Below the pieces are notes generated by a model, which saw only the letters and a program-made list of their open reading frames with translations, was not told the DNA's origin and did no database searches. A program made the position numbers and the translations under genes. Shown here in pieces: positions 18,622 through 27,495 of a stretch of DNA of 64,000 bases (position 1 is the first letter of the stretch; each line of letters opens with the position of its first letter). Location: contig NZ_BJYT01000001.1 in assembly GCF_007991655.1 (NCBI RefSeq), forward strand, positions 1 to 64,000, given 5' to 3'. Source of the DNA: Segetibacter aerophilus (GTDB lineage: Bacteria > Bacteroidota > Bacteroidia > Chitinophagales > Chitinophagaceae).

Positions 18622-20976
18622 TTACTCCTGGTTGTAAGGTACTATAAAAGTAAATGAGGCGCCACCTTCTTTGTTCACTTCAGCATAAATAAAACCGCCA
18701 TGTGTGGTAACGATTTTGCGACAAAGCGCTAAACCAATTCCATAACCTCCGTAAGAACTTCTTTCGTTCAAGGTTTGAAAAATAGTAAAAATCTTGTCCG
18801 CATATTCCTGGTTGAAACCAATGCCATTATCTGTAATTTTTATAGAACAATAATCTTTGGACGCGTTCAGTTGCGGAAACCCTATTATCTGTTCTTTTGA
18901 CAGTCTGCTTGAAGTAATAGTTATTACGGGTGGTACATTTCGTCGCGTAAATTTCAACGCATTGCCAAGTAGATTAAAAAGTAATTGATTTATTTGAAGA
19001 GGAATTGCCGCTATCGTTGGCAGCGGATCAGCGTTGATAACCGCATTCTTTTGACTAATGAGCAACTCAAAATCCATCTTAACATTGGTGAGAATCACGT
19101 TTAGGTCAACGGGTTCAAACTGCAACGTTTTTTTGGAAAGCCTTGAGTATTCGAGAAGGTCCCGTATTAGGTCAGACATTCGTTTTGCAGCAGCGTTCAC
19201 CTTATCAAGATACTTTTTCAAATCTTCCTTTCGATCACGGTGCTCAAGGAGAATATTGCTGAAGATTTGGATTTTCCTAAGCGGCTCCTGCAAATCGTGT
19301 GAAGTAACATACGCAAACTGTTCAAGTTCTTCGTTTGATCTCTCAAGTCTTTCATTGGCTTCCTTCAGTTCTACCGTTCTTTCTTCCACTTGTTTTGACA
19401 GTTCTTCAGCAAAAATTTTCTGCTCGGTTATATCCTGGATAACTCCAAGCAAACGTGAAGGTGTTCCTCTATCGTACAGAATTTTTCCTTTGACCCTTAC
19501 CCAACGTTGCGATCCGTCGTGGCGATTTATGCGCGCTTCATAGTCCAGTTCGCCGGATACCATTGCTTCTTCGTTAGCCCGCAACCTTATTTCGGCATCC
19601 CCAGGATGAAAAAGAGAAGTAAATTCAGAGCGCTTACGCGAATTCACTTCGAACCCCCAGATGCTACAGACCCTGGGCGACGCTGCAATTTCATCATTGA
19701 GTAAATTTATTTCGTAAGTACCAAGCGCTGCCAGCTCAATCGCAAGCCGGGCATTTTCTTCGGCATACTCAATTTTGCGTCTTGCCATTACCTGTTCCGT
19801 TACTTCTGTTGCCACCGCTATTATTCCTGATATGCTGCCGTCTCCTTCCCGGAAGGGCTCGTATACAAAATTGATATAAGTGTCCTCAATTCTACCATTT
19901 CTTGGAAGTTTGACCAGTCGTTCATTGGCAGTGAAGCGATTGCCAAAAGCAAAAACATCACTCAGTAACTTCTCAAATCCCTGGTCTTTCACTTCAGGCA
20001 GACCCTCAAAAATGGGTTTTCCTGCCATCTCGCTTTGCGACTTGCCCCACAACTCGTACATTCTATCATTGGCGATTTCTACCAAGTGGTCAGGTCCTTT
20101 AAGAACACACATTGCTACCGGCGCCTGCAAAATCATGTTCTGAAAATTGATGTCGCTTTGCTTCAATTTTTGCTTTGCCAACACCTGTTCGGTCACAGTA
20201 CTTGCAAGCACTAAAACGCCGCTGATATTGCCATCTACCTCCCGATAAGGCTGATAAATGAAATTGAAATAAACCGTTTCAGTCAGCCCACTGCGCCTTT
20301 TGAAAGTAGCAGGAACTTCCACACCGTAGTGGGTATTTCCCGTTAAGTACACATCCAGCAACAGGTCATAAAATCCCTGGCCTTTCATCTCGGGCAATAT
20401 TTCCAGAAAAGGTTTGTGTAGTGCATCTTTGCCCACGTTCCAAAGCTCGAAGAGGGCGGTATTAGCAACATCCAAAACCATATCTCTTCCTTTCAGAATT
20501 AAAATTGGTTCGTTTGATTGCTCAACAATATTTCTAAACCTTAAATCACTTTCTTTTTCTTTTTTTCTTGCCTCTACCTGGTCCGTCACATCATGACCAA
20601 AGGCCATCACTCCTTCTATAATTTCGTCATCGTTGCGATAGGGTGTATAGATCAGATTATAGTACCGGGTAACTAAATTACCGTTACCGTGTAAGTCTAT
20701 CAAAGCAGGTGTTTCGTTACCATAAAAGGGAGCTCCCGTATCAAAAACATCTTCAAGTATCCCAAAAAAAGGCTGGCCTTCCAGTTCAGGAAACGCTTCC
20801 CTAACTGTTTTTCCTATAATATCGCGGTAGTTGAAAATTTGTAAGTAAGCATCGTTGGCAAAGGCATATCTCAGTTCTCTTCCCTTATAAATAGCAATAG
20901 GCGCGGGTGCCTGGGTAAATAGTTTGGTGAAATTGTGTGCACCAATGACGTCTTCGCTTTTCAATTCTTCAATCAT
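18622..20976 (-). CDS. Multi-PAS sensor histidine kinase
   Basis: 784 residues with no membrane segment, so probably cytoplasmic. Three similar PAS domains occupy about residues 12-135, 145-265 and 270-395, each closing with a VTDQV or VTEQV-type segment; a fourth, PAS_3-like domain covers about 400-520. A coiled coil leads to the HisKA domain, whose phospho-acceptor is His560 in YVTSHDLQEPLRKIQ. The ATPase domain shows the N box (LLFNLLGNALKF), G1 (ITDNGIGF) and G2 (GGYGIGLALCRK). No response regulator or receiver domain is adjacent, so the phosphate target lies elsewhere. The GAF gene follows in the same operon. The layout resembles bacteriophytochrome-like kinases without the phytochrome core. 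Confidence 0.92.
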   Translation of the reverse strand: MIEELKSEDVIGAHNFTKLFTQAPAPIAIYKGRELRYAFANDAYLQIFNYRDIIGKTVREAFPELEGQPFFGILEDVFDTGAPFYGNETPALIDLHGNGNLVTRYYNLIYTPYRNDDEIIEGVMAFGHDVTDQVEARKKEKESDLRFRNIVEQSNEPILILKGRDMVLDVANTALFELWNVGKDALHKPFLEILPEMKGQGFYDLLLDVYLTGNTHYGVEVPATFKRRSGLTETVYFNFIYQPYREVDGNISGVLVLASTVTEQVLAKQKLKQSDINFQNMILQAPVAMCVLKGPDHLVEIANDRMYELWGKSQSEMAGKPIFEGLPEVKDQGFEKLLSDVFAFGNRFTANERLVKLPRNGRIEDTYINFVYEPFREGDGSISGIIAVATEVTEQVMARRKIEYAEENARLAIELAALGTYEINLLNDEIAASPRVCSIWGFEVNSRKRSEFTSLFHPGDAEIRLRANEEAMVSGELDYEARINRHDGSQRWVRVKGKILYDRGTPSRLLGVIQDITEQKIFAEELSKQVEERTVELKEANERLERSNEELEQFAYVTSHDLQEPLRKIQIFSNILLEHRDRKEDLKKYLDKVNAAAKRMSDLIRDLLEYSRLSKKTLQFEPVDLNVILTNVKMDFELLISQKNAVINADPLPTIAAIPLQINQLLFNLLGNALKFTRRNVPPVITITSSRLSKEQIIGFPQLNASKDYCSIKITDNGIGFNQEYADKIFTIFQTLNERSSYGGYGIGLALCRKIVTTHGGFIYAEVNKEGGASFTFIVPYNQE

Positions 20977-21111
20977 TCAACAGGGGGTGTTTTAAAAATT
21001 AAAATTACCGGTTTAATCTATCTGGGGTGCGATAATGTTGTTGGAGTTAAACATAATGGAAAATAAAAGAGGTTAGATGTGATTGAACCGAGCTCTGGTG
21101 GCACCATTTAT

Positions 21112-21135
21112 CATTGTTGCGTCGCACTCTTGTAC
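21112..21135 (-). repeat. Dispersed 24-bp intergenic motif
   Basis: The plus strand reads CATTGTTGCGTCGCACTCTT then GTAC, the reverse complement of the consensus GTACAAGwGTGCGACGCAAC plus GATG with one or two changes. Confidence 0.7.
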
Positions 21136-21209
21136 AATTACCTAACAAGCAACCAACGCGTAAGTTGGTAGTTTAAAAGATTTTGTTTCTGTTTTAGTTA
21201 TTTCGTAAA

Positions 21210-21258
21210 ACTCAAAACGGCAAAGAAAAGAGGTAAACCCGTCCTTGCCGTTTTGAGT
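21210..21258. repeat. Inverted repeat, 14-bp perfect arms
   Basis: ACTCAAAACGGCAA at 21210-21223 is the exact reverse complement of TTGCCGTTTTGAGT at 21245-21258, with a 21-bp loop. A T-run follows on the plus strand (about 21264-21269). It lies some 200 bp downstream of the GH140-like stop and may end that transcript or serve as a protein-binding site. Confidence 0.7.
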
Positions 21259-21457
21259 GAAAATTTTTTAACGGGCATGCTCTTCATTTGAGAAGCAGCC
21301 TCAGTTTTTTTAAAAAAACTTCGCCCGGCGGTTTGATTGTTTTTAACCCTAAAACCACGTTTATTAAAAATCTCCGTAGGAAAAGCCAAATTGACAAATA
21401 GCCCGGATGGAAACTTTGAAGAAGGTGAAAGCAGGGGATAGGTGAACGTTCGACAAA

Positions 21458-22858
21458 CTACTTACCTGGAGCTTTGTAGTTTTTTGTTGCGTCATCAATT
21501 ACAAGCACCCAGTCGTTTTCTTTACCCAATGTTGGCGAAGTGAACTCCATCAGCTCTTTTATCTCGCCTGTTGTTGCCTGTTGACTCGTGGCGTCTTTTG
21601 GATTAAACCACCATGCGGTCATTCGTTTTGGCAAGGCCGTAGTTTTTATTGTAATGGTTTTACCAATGGGTAAATAGATCATTGCATGACTGTTGTCTTC
21701 GGCCCGAAAGGCTTCAATGTGTTCGCCTTTGTCTCCCTGGCCTTTCACGACAATTGAATTATCGGGAATGCGGGCAAGCATTGGCCTCGACTCGATCAAC
21801 CGTCTTAGAAATCCCACCTGGTAAGCACCAGGACGATCGAGCGCACTGATCCAACCACGGTCGGGATAGTTGATGGTTGCTTCACGGGCACTCATAAATT
21901 GCCACATTGCATGATGACCATAAGTTACACCACAAGCACCAGCAAAGACTGATCGATAAGTTTGTTTGCGTACGTCATAGTCGCGATAGTAACCATTGTC
22001 AGGGTTCCACTTGGGCCACGGATTAACAGGGTGGTCTTCGTAATTGGGCTCGCCGTCTAGTGTTGGTTTAGCAGGAGCATACGTCCAGTCGCGCTTCGTC
22101 AAATCCCAGGCAGCAACATCATGGCCGCCACCGTGCCCCGATTGAAACATGTTCATGTCCAACCAATCTTCCTTGTGGATCCATTGCGACGTAGAGTTCT
22201 CACCTCCGGCAGGGTGGTAGGTGATGAAGCACTGCTTGTTGGTAGCTTCTTTAATGCCCCTTGCCATCGCGCGCCATACCGGCCGCCAGTCGTTTTCGCT
22301 ATTGACTGCCGGACGGTCGCCACCCAGTATCCAAATAATGTTAGGTTCTTTTTTGTAGCGGGTACCTAACCACTTGCCATAAGTATAGGCGTTGATGCTA
22401 TCAAATACAACCGGGCCCTCGCCCCACATTTTGGTTACTTTGTCGCCCCATGTTGGTAATAGTCCTATAAATAAATTTCGTTGTCTTGCCATGTGTATGG
22501 CACTATCAACTACTTTAAAATACTTTTCGTTTGGTTGCGTGGGATCTAAGTTTTTCAGAGGTACTTCCCCGTATTGATTCGGTTTACGCAATCCATCAAA
22601 CTCTGCCAGTGCTACTGCCTGGATAACTGAGAAACCCTTGGCGGCGCGGTTTTCGAGGTATTGTTTTATTTCGGGCAAAGTCAGCCGGTGAAACAGTTCC
22701 CATCCTGTATCACCGAGCCAGAAAAAAGGTGTCCCATCTGCAAATTGGAGGTAGCGGCCATTTTTGGTAACCTGTAAACGCCCGTGACCAAACAAGGACT
22801 GGGCGGGAACATCTTTAGTTAAAACAGTGAGAACAAGAAGGCAGGCAAATAGACGCAT
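21458..22858 (-). CDS. Secreted DUF4038-type glycoside hydrolase (GH140-like)
   Basis: 466 residues with a signal peptide ([19 protein letters not shown]). The catalytic TIM barrel of the DUF4038/apiosidase-like group begins at [20 protein letters not shown], with the family motif [16 protein letters not shown], then WILGGDRP and [11 protein letters not shown], likely acid residues of the active cleft. A C-terminal ~90-residue beta domain resembles the putative collagen-binding domain that follows DUF4038. GH140 members characterised in Bacteroides release apiose from rhamnogalacturonan II; for this gene only the fold and family are supported. It stands alone, with no SusC/SusD next to it. 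Confidence 0.85.
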   Translation of the reverse strand: MRLFACLLVLTVLTKDVPAQSLFGHGRLQVTKNGRYLQFADGTPFFWLGDTGWELFHRLTLPEIKQYLENRAAKGFSVIQAVALAEFDGLRKPNQYGEVPLKNLDPTQPNEKYFKVVDSAIHMARQRNLFIGLLPTWGDKVTKMWGEGPVVFDSINAYTYGKWLGTRYKKEPNIIWILGGDRPAVNSENDWRPVWRAMARGIKEATNKQCFITYHPAGGENSTSQWIHKEDWLDMNMFQSGHGGGHDVAAWDLTKRDWTYAPAKPTLDGEPNYEDHPVNPWPKWNPDNGYYRDYDVRKQTYRSVFAGACGVTYGHHAMWQFMSAREATINYPDRGWISALDRPGAYQVGFLRRLIESRPMLARIPDNSIVVKGQGDKGEHIEAFRAEDNSHAMIYLPIGKTITIKTTALPKRMTAWWFNPKDATSQQATTGEIKELMEFTSPTLGKENDWVLVIDDATKNYKAPGK

Positions 22859-23010
22859 AGCAATTAGTTGAGGCAGAAAGTTAAGAACTTATCTTTTTGA
22901 AATAAATAATTCGAAAAGACTTTTGCAATTTGATCTTATGCCGAGGATAAGAAGTTGGGTTGGAAACATCGTGACGAGGTTTGGATGTTTTTCGAAGAGA
23001 ATTAGAAAAA

Positions 23011-23034
23011 GTACAAGTGTGCGACGCAACGATG
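23011..23034 (+). repeat. Dispersed 24-bp intergenic motif, reference copy
   Basis: GTACAAGTGTGCGACGCAAC followed by GATG, in the spacer between the GH140-like gene and the aldo/keto reductase. Copies occur near 15317, 21112, 30876, 38324, 42498, 44870, 51243 and 59965 in both orientations. The core TGCGACGCA is palindromic around one central base. Confidence 0.8.
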
Positions 23035-23221
23035 ACTCACAACGAATAAATGCCGGGGACAAAAATATTTTACAGGAATAAATAAATCCTGGATGCTAGG
23101 TATAGCCAGCGTTTTAGGCAAGGCATAGAATTAGTGCGTAAAAGATCTAAAGTTCGATCACGTTAACTAACCACCATTTGGAAATACGGGCCTTAAAGTA
23201 TCGCGCATCTGCCTTGGTTGT

Positions 23222-24142
23222 ATGACTTATGGAACGCCGACCGAGCGCTGGCCATGGGCATTAAAAGAAGAGCCAAGCAGGCCTTTTATTCAAAAAGCCT
23301 TAGAGCTGGGAATTAATTTTTTTGATACCGCTGATGTGTATTCGTTGGGGTTAAGCGAAGAAATTTTAGGTCGTGCACTTAAAGACTTTGCTAAACGCGA
23401 AGAGGTAGTTATTGCAACAAAGGTTCACGGGCCAATGGGGCCAGGACCAAACGATAAAGGTCTATCGCGAAAGCATATAATGGACTCGATTGATGCCAGT
23501 CTTCGTCGCCTTGGTACTGACTACGTTGACCTCTACCAGATACACCGGTGGGATTATGAAGTGCCGATTGAGGAAACACTGGAGGCTTTGCATGATGTCG
23601 TTAAGATGGGTAAGGCCAGGTACATTGGTGCATCCAGCATGTTTGCGTGGCAGTTTGCACAAGCACTTTATACATCTGATCTGCATGGATGGACGCGGTT
23701 TGTAAGTATGCAGCCACAGTATAACCTGGTGTACAGGGAGGAGGAACGTGAGATGTTGCCGTTGTGTAAAGACCAGAAGATTGCAGTAATTCCATGGTCG
23801 CCACTTGCGCGAGGATTGCTGACAGGTAAACGCACAATGGGTGGTGGTGAGACAGAACGTGCCCGAACAGATGGCTTTGGAAAATCAATTTATACAAGAG
23901 AAGACGACTTCCAGATTTCTAATCTTGTAAATGAAATGGCGCAGCAAAAAGGAGTGCCAAACGCACAGATAGCTTTGGCATGGGTGCTTTCGAAATCAGT
24001 AATAACAGCGCCCATTATTGGTGCAAGTAAGCCCGGCCATTTGGAAGATGCTGTTGGTGCACTTTCAGTGAAGTTGAGTGATGAAGAAATTAAAAGTTTG
24101 GAAGATTTGTATAAGCCACATCCGGTGTTGGGGCACTCGTAA
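23222..24142 (+). CDS. Aldo/keto reductase with apparently damaged 5' end
   Basis: 306 residues from the first ATG. The AKR catalytic set is present: Asp and Tyr in FFDTADVYS, Lys in VVIATKVHG, His in LYQIHRWD. NADPH-site features WSPLARGLLTGK and IIGASKPGHLEDAV follow. AKRs normally begin with about 20 more residues. These are encoded in frame just upstream from 23177 (FGNTGLKVSRICLGC), but a stop (TAA at 23168) precedes them with no ATG, GTG or TTG between. Translation therefore either begins inside the first beta strand or the gene has lost its start. It resembles YajO-type reductases acting on sugar or alcohol carbonyls. It appears monocistronic. Confidence 0.85.
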   Translation: MTYGTPTERWPWALKEEPSRPFIQKALELGINFFDTADVYSLGLSEEILGRALKDFAKREEVVIATKVHGPMGPGPNDKGLSRKHIMDSIDASLRRLGTDYVDLYQIHRWDYEVPIEETLEALHDVVKMGKARYIGASSMFAWQFAQALYTSDLHGWTRFVSMQPQYNLVYREEEREMLPLCKDQKIAVIPWSPLARGLLTGKRTMGGGETERARTDGFGKSIYTREDDFQISNLVNEMAQQKGVPNAQIALAWVLSKSVITAPIIGASKPGHLEDAVGALSVKLSDEEIKSLEDLYKPHPVLGHS

Positions 24143-24252
24143 AAGTTTGCAAGGGCTTTTAGTCTTGCATCAACTAAAGCCGCTGGATTTTTATAAAACC
24201 TTAGGAAACCTGCATTTATAATTTTCAAATCCTCGTAAATTCAAGTCATAAC

Positions 24253-24383
24253 CTCAAGCCGCTGGGCTTCGTTCTTGCAACGTGACTCCACCCGCTTGTT
24301 TCCGAAACTGCTGCGCATGTTTCGGAATGCCGTCGCTTCGCTCGGCACCCAACCGACTGATGTCACTTATGCAAGAACTGTTG
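24253..24383 (+). repeat. MITE-like dispersed repeat, copy A
   Basis: This 131-bp stretch aligns over its whole length with the reverse complement of 44941-45072. It contains GTTCTTGCA (24271-24279) and its exact complement TGCAAGAAC (24370-24378) as terminal inverted repeats about 108 bp apart. Homology runs a few bases past both ends. It lies between the aldo/keto reductase and a small unknown gene and codes for nothing convincing. Confidence 0.75.
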
Positions 24384-24611
24384 TCATTAGGGTACTTTGT
24401 TCAGGCTCAGTAGAAGTATTTTCAATGGAACGTATTTCGAGGCGGCCTCATAAAAAAGGCTTGAAGAAAATTACCAGTTCGGGCGTTAAGAAATGAAATG
24501 TATAATTGGTAAAATCGTAAAACTAAACTCAAAAGTTGAGCACGTGGGTTCGGTTCTCTGGCTCCAAAATTCGCTGGCATCTTCTTTGTCCGACTCTACA
24601 GAAAGATTGTT

Positions 24612-24944
24612 ATGAAAAGCAAAGACGCGAGGCTTCATTACCGAGAACTAAACTTCAGGGAATATGGGAAAGAAGATAGATATACAGGTGTATCAAGGTA
24701 CGCAATCCTCGACGACGGCATCGTTCTGGTATTTCGTGATCGACCAGCTTACTACCTATATAGCTTTAAAAAGCCGGGACGTGTTCACGTAATAAATATG
24801 ATTGAAGCTGCTATAAAAGGGGAAAAACTTAGTACTTATATTAATCGATACGTAAGAAACAGTTTCGAAGATACATGGCCACCAAATAGTAGCGGGCGAA
24901 GCTCATCTTCACCTCCTATCAACCCAATTGCACCCTTTGCATAA
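24612..24944 (+). CDS. Small protein of unknown function, possibly KTSC-like
   Basis: 110 residues without signal peptide or membrane segment. Residues about 25-90 read YAILDDGIVLVFRDRPAYYL, then a helical region ending in YINRYVRNSF. The order of beta hairpin with aromatic residues, helix and YINRYV-like end recalls small KTSC-domain proteins, but the match is weak. The Ser/Pro-rich tail may be disordered. It follows the MITE-like repeat and converges with the EEP-family gene. I give no function. Confidence 0.55.
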   Translation: MKSKDARLHYRELNFREYGKEDRYTGVSRYAILDDGIVLVFRDRPAYYLYSFKKPGRVHVINMIEAAIKGEKLSTYINRYVRNSFEDTWPPNSSGRSSSSPPINPIAPFA

Positions 24945-24978
24945 ATCGTGCGGCCTCAGAGCCTTCGCTACAAACCTT

Positions 24979-26073
24979 TTATTGTTCATAACCTAACCTC
25001 ACCACTACAGGGTAATGATCTGACAACCTCTTGCGAAGAATTTTATAGTCTAACACCCGAAAGACTGGTTTTACCATCACATAGTCAATTTGAAAATCAG
25101 GAAGACCTCCGTTAAAAGTTACAGCATAACCTGTGCCTTTTTCACGAAAAGCGTTTCTCATGCCTTCCATCGTGTAGTTAACGGCGTATGAAGAAGGCGT
25201 ATCATTAAAATCGCCTGCAATAATAACCGGGTATCTACAAGTGTCGGCATGCTTTCTAATCATTTTCACCTGTTCACTTCTATTAATAAATGCCCGGGAA
25301 AACTTGTCCTTTACTTTAAACAAGAATTCAAATTTTCCAAGTACATCTGCGCTTCTCCATTCTTCATACTCTTCCGGTTGAAAACCTAAAGATTGGAAAT
25401 GCGTATTATAGACCCTTATGATTTTGCCATTTTTATTTATATCAGTAAATATTGCCTGGTTGCCACCTGAGAACTCTGAAAAAAGAATAAAGCCACTATT
25501 TACAATAGGATATTTGGAAATCGTTGCAATTGACTGCGTAGGAAAAAGTGCAGGATTTTTTGGGCCATCATAATAGTAAGACGCATTTAAAATGGTTTTA
25601 ATGGAATCAATTGTATTTAGCCCAACTCCTGAGTTATTCTGAAAGTCCTGCATGCAAAGTATGTCGGGTTGTTCGGACTGTATTAGTTGTAACATGGCAG
25701 GTTGCACATCTGTCCCTAAATCATTCGCATCCTTAAACATGTGCACGTTATAAGTCATAAACTTAAGGTGGTTACTACTTGTATCAGATTTGGACTGGAC
25801 GAAGTTGGTTCCGAAGGAATTCAAAAAGATGTGGATTGTTACGAGTGCTGGAATTAAAAAAAGTAGTGATTTCTTATTTCTGTGAAAGGCTATATAAACG
25901 ATAAATAATGCAAGGTGCAGCAACAGCAGGAAAGGATACATCAAGCCGAGAAAAGCAACGGTGTCAAAAGTTGCAGGATCTATATAAGGAGCAGCGGCAG
26001 CGCCTATGAGTGCAAGCGATGTTGCTACTATTGAAAACACTACCAATTTACTTAAGACCTTTCTAATAATCAT
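24979..26073 (-). CDS. Membrane-anchored endonuclease/exonuclease/phosphatase family protein
   Basis: 364 residues. Three N-terminal hydrophobic helices cover about residues 8-90, followed by an EEP (DNase I-like) domain. Visible catalytic motifs are FMTYNVHMF (start of the domain), MQDFQNN (metal Glu position, here read as Asp/Gln), GDFNDTPSSY and the final SDHYPVVV. Such proteins in Bacteroidota are common and uncharacterised; the domain could cleave nucleic acid, phospholipid or another phosphodiester outside the cytoplasm. It stands alone. Confidence 0.85.
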   Translation of the reverse strand: MIIRKVLSKLVVFSIVATSLALIGAAAAPYIDPATFDTVAFLGLMYPFLLLLHLALFIVYIAFHRNKKSLLFLIPALVTIHIFLNSFGTNFVQSKSDTSSNHLKFMTYNVHMFKDANDLGTDVQPAMLQLIQSEQPDILCMQDFQNNSGVGLNTIDSIKTILNASYYYDGPKNPALFPTQSIATISKYPIVNSGFILFSEFSGGNQAIFTDINKNGKIIRVYNTHFQSLGFQPEEYEEWRSADVLGKFEFLFKVKDKFSRAFINRSEQVKMIRKHADTCRYPVIIAGDFNDTPSSYAVNYTMEGMRNAFREKGTGYAVTFNGGLPDFQIDYVMVKPVFRVLDYKILRKRLSDHYPVVVRLGYEQ

Positions 26074-26436
26074 TGTGGAATAAGAACGTATAAAAACCTC
26101 TTATTTGTTTTATTGATATAAAAATTAACGGCGAAATTATTAAAACACCGTGACCAATGCGAGAATTAAAAGAGAGGGGTAGTTATAGGAAACAAAAAGT
26201 TGTACAATAAGCGCCATGCCATTCTGCCTACATTTTGACTAAAGCTTTGAACATTTATCATGACAATTTCTTAAGGAGGAAAAACTGGAAAACCGGGGTA
26301 AAAATTATTGGGAAAGCGAACTGCACTAGTCTCATTCCCAAAAAAACTCCTTGCAGAACAAACACGCTTTTTGTATTTTGTATGTCCATTTTCGAGTAAA
26401 TGAAAAATCGTTTTAAAAAATTAAAAACCTCTTATT
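26074..26436. other. Intergenic region, no gene seen
   Basis: A 363-bp AT-rich spacer between divergent genes that should hold promoters for both. I see no hairpin, repeat or RNA gene that I can support. Confidence 0.4.
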
Positions 26437-26709
26437 ATGCCTACTTACGTAATTGAAAGAGAAATTAATGGTATCGGAGATTCAAGCGCTGAGCAATTAA
26501 AAGCGATTTCCCAATCCTCCTGCAACGTGCTGAATAAATTTGGAAGTGACATAAAGTGGAACCACAGTTATGTAACCGGTGACAAGATTTACTGCGTCTA
26601 CGATGCTCCAAGTGAAGAGCTTATACGCGAACATGCAAGACAAGGAGGCTTTCCGGCAAACTCAATTAGCAAAGTCGCGAGCATTATAAGCCCTGCTACT
26701 GCGGAGTAG
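26437..26709 (+). CDS. DUF4242 protein (nickel-binding-like fold)
   Basis: 90 residues matching the DUF4242 pattern: PTYVIEREINGIG at the start, then WNHSYVTGDKIYCVYDAPSE and IREHARQGGFPANSISKVAS. The family has a ferredoxin-like fold, and one actinobacterial member has been described as binding nickel. His in WNHSYV and HARQGG are candidate metal ligands. It is cytoplasmic. Its role here is unknown; the next gene follows after ~80 bp. Confidence 0.85.
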   Translation: MPTYVIEREINGIGDSSAEQLKAISQSSCNVLNKFGSDIKWNHSYVTGDKIYCVYDAPSEELIREHARQGGFPANSISKVASIISPATAE

Positions 26710-26791
26710 TTTTTCAAAAAGAACGTCTCTGCGACGTCGCAACAAAACATTGGAAAGCTTCGAAATATCGTTATTTCAGTCCCGCAATTTT

Positions 26792-27493
26792 ATGAAGATT
26801 ATCACTCTTGTCATAGCTGCATTTATTTACCAAACCCTTTCCGCACAGCATGCAAGCCGTGTTGTAATAGGAGCGGGAAAAAGAGTGTCTGAAGTGCTTA
26901 CTCCCGACGTGCTGTTCTTGTATAAGCAATTTAAACCAGGGCGAATACTACTTAAAGACAATGTTGCCTATAATGCTCAACTCAACTATAATTTGTTTAA
27001 CGGCGAGATAATGTTTGCGTCGCCAAGTGGTGATACATTAGCTCTTAATACCGAGCAGATGTTAAATATTAAACGGGTAAGTATTGACAGCGATTCTTAC
27101 GTTTACAATAAAGGTTACCTGCAAATTATCAAGGAGAATGCTTTCGGCTCTCTTGGAAGAAAGCAGCAATATTATGTTGTGTCAAGGGAAAAAATAGGGG
27201 GTTACGATCTTGCTTCCCCGGCGAGTTCTATTGACTCTTATACTTCTTTTTCTGACAGGGCTAATAGCCGCCATGACTTGGTTGTAAGAGAAAACATTTC
27301 ACTTGTCTTAAAAACAGAATTCTTTATAGGCGATCCCTACAATCTTTTTTTACCAATTAATAAAAAGAACCTTGAAAAGATCTTTTTTAAGAAAAGAGAC
27401 TTGCTCGATTCGTACCTAAAAGAACACGAGGTTGACTTCAAAAATGAAAAGCAGCTTACGGCATTATTTATCTACTTAACCGAAGGTTCCTAA
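26792..27493 (+). CDS. Secreted protein of unknown function
   Basis: About 233 residues from the ATG at 26792, which opens a good signal peptide (KIITLVIAAFIYQTLSAQ). A TTG at 26750 would add 14 residues before it and is less likely. After the signal peptide come beta-rich stretches (NLFNGEIMFASPSGDTLAL) and a C-terminal helical part (FFKKRDLLDSYLKEHEVDF). Comparable proteins in this phylum are called hypothetical. It is convergent with the CehA-type gene, whose stop lies 2 bp away. Confidence 0.75.
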   Translation: MKIITLVIAAFIYQTLSAQHASRVVIGAGKRVSEVLTPDVLFLYKQFKPGRILLKDNVAYNAQLNYNLFNGEIMFASPSGDTLALNTEQMLNIKRVSIDSDSYVYNKGYLQIIKENAFGSLGRKQQYYVVSREKIGGYDLASPASSIDSYTSFSDRANSRHDLVVRENISLVLKTEFFIGDPYNLFLPINKKNLEKIFFKKRDLLDSYLKEHEVDFKNEKQLTALFIYLTEGS

Positions 27494-27495
27494 AA

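Larger units (their letters stand above)
20977..21457. other. Intergenic region with two repeats, no gene
   Basis: This 481-bp spacer between the GH140-like gene and the histidine kinase holds the dispersed 24-bp motif at 21112 and a long inverted repeat at 21210-21258. A 63-codon frame on the minus strand (21389-21198) starts and ends without support and crosses the inverted repeat, so I do not call it. Confidence 0.5.

Noticed and set aside
21198-21389. 63-codon open frame on the minus strand in the spacer after the GH140-like gene
   Set aside because: It crosses the 21210-21258 inverted repeat, has basic low-complexity composition and no recognisable motif or spacing to a neighbour.
24275-24496. 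73-codon open frame on the plus strand
   Set aside because: It lies on MITE-like copy A, whose second copy at 44941-45072 does not preserve the frame, so it is repeat sequence, not a gene.
26721-26750. Possible tenth copy of the dispersed motif (CTGCGACGTCGCAACAAAAC)
   Set aside because: Only the GCGACG-like core matches and the flanks differ, so I do not count it.
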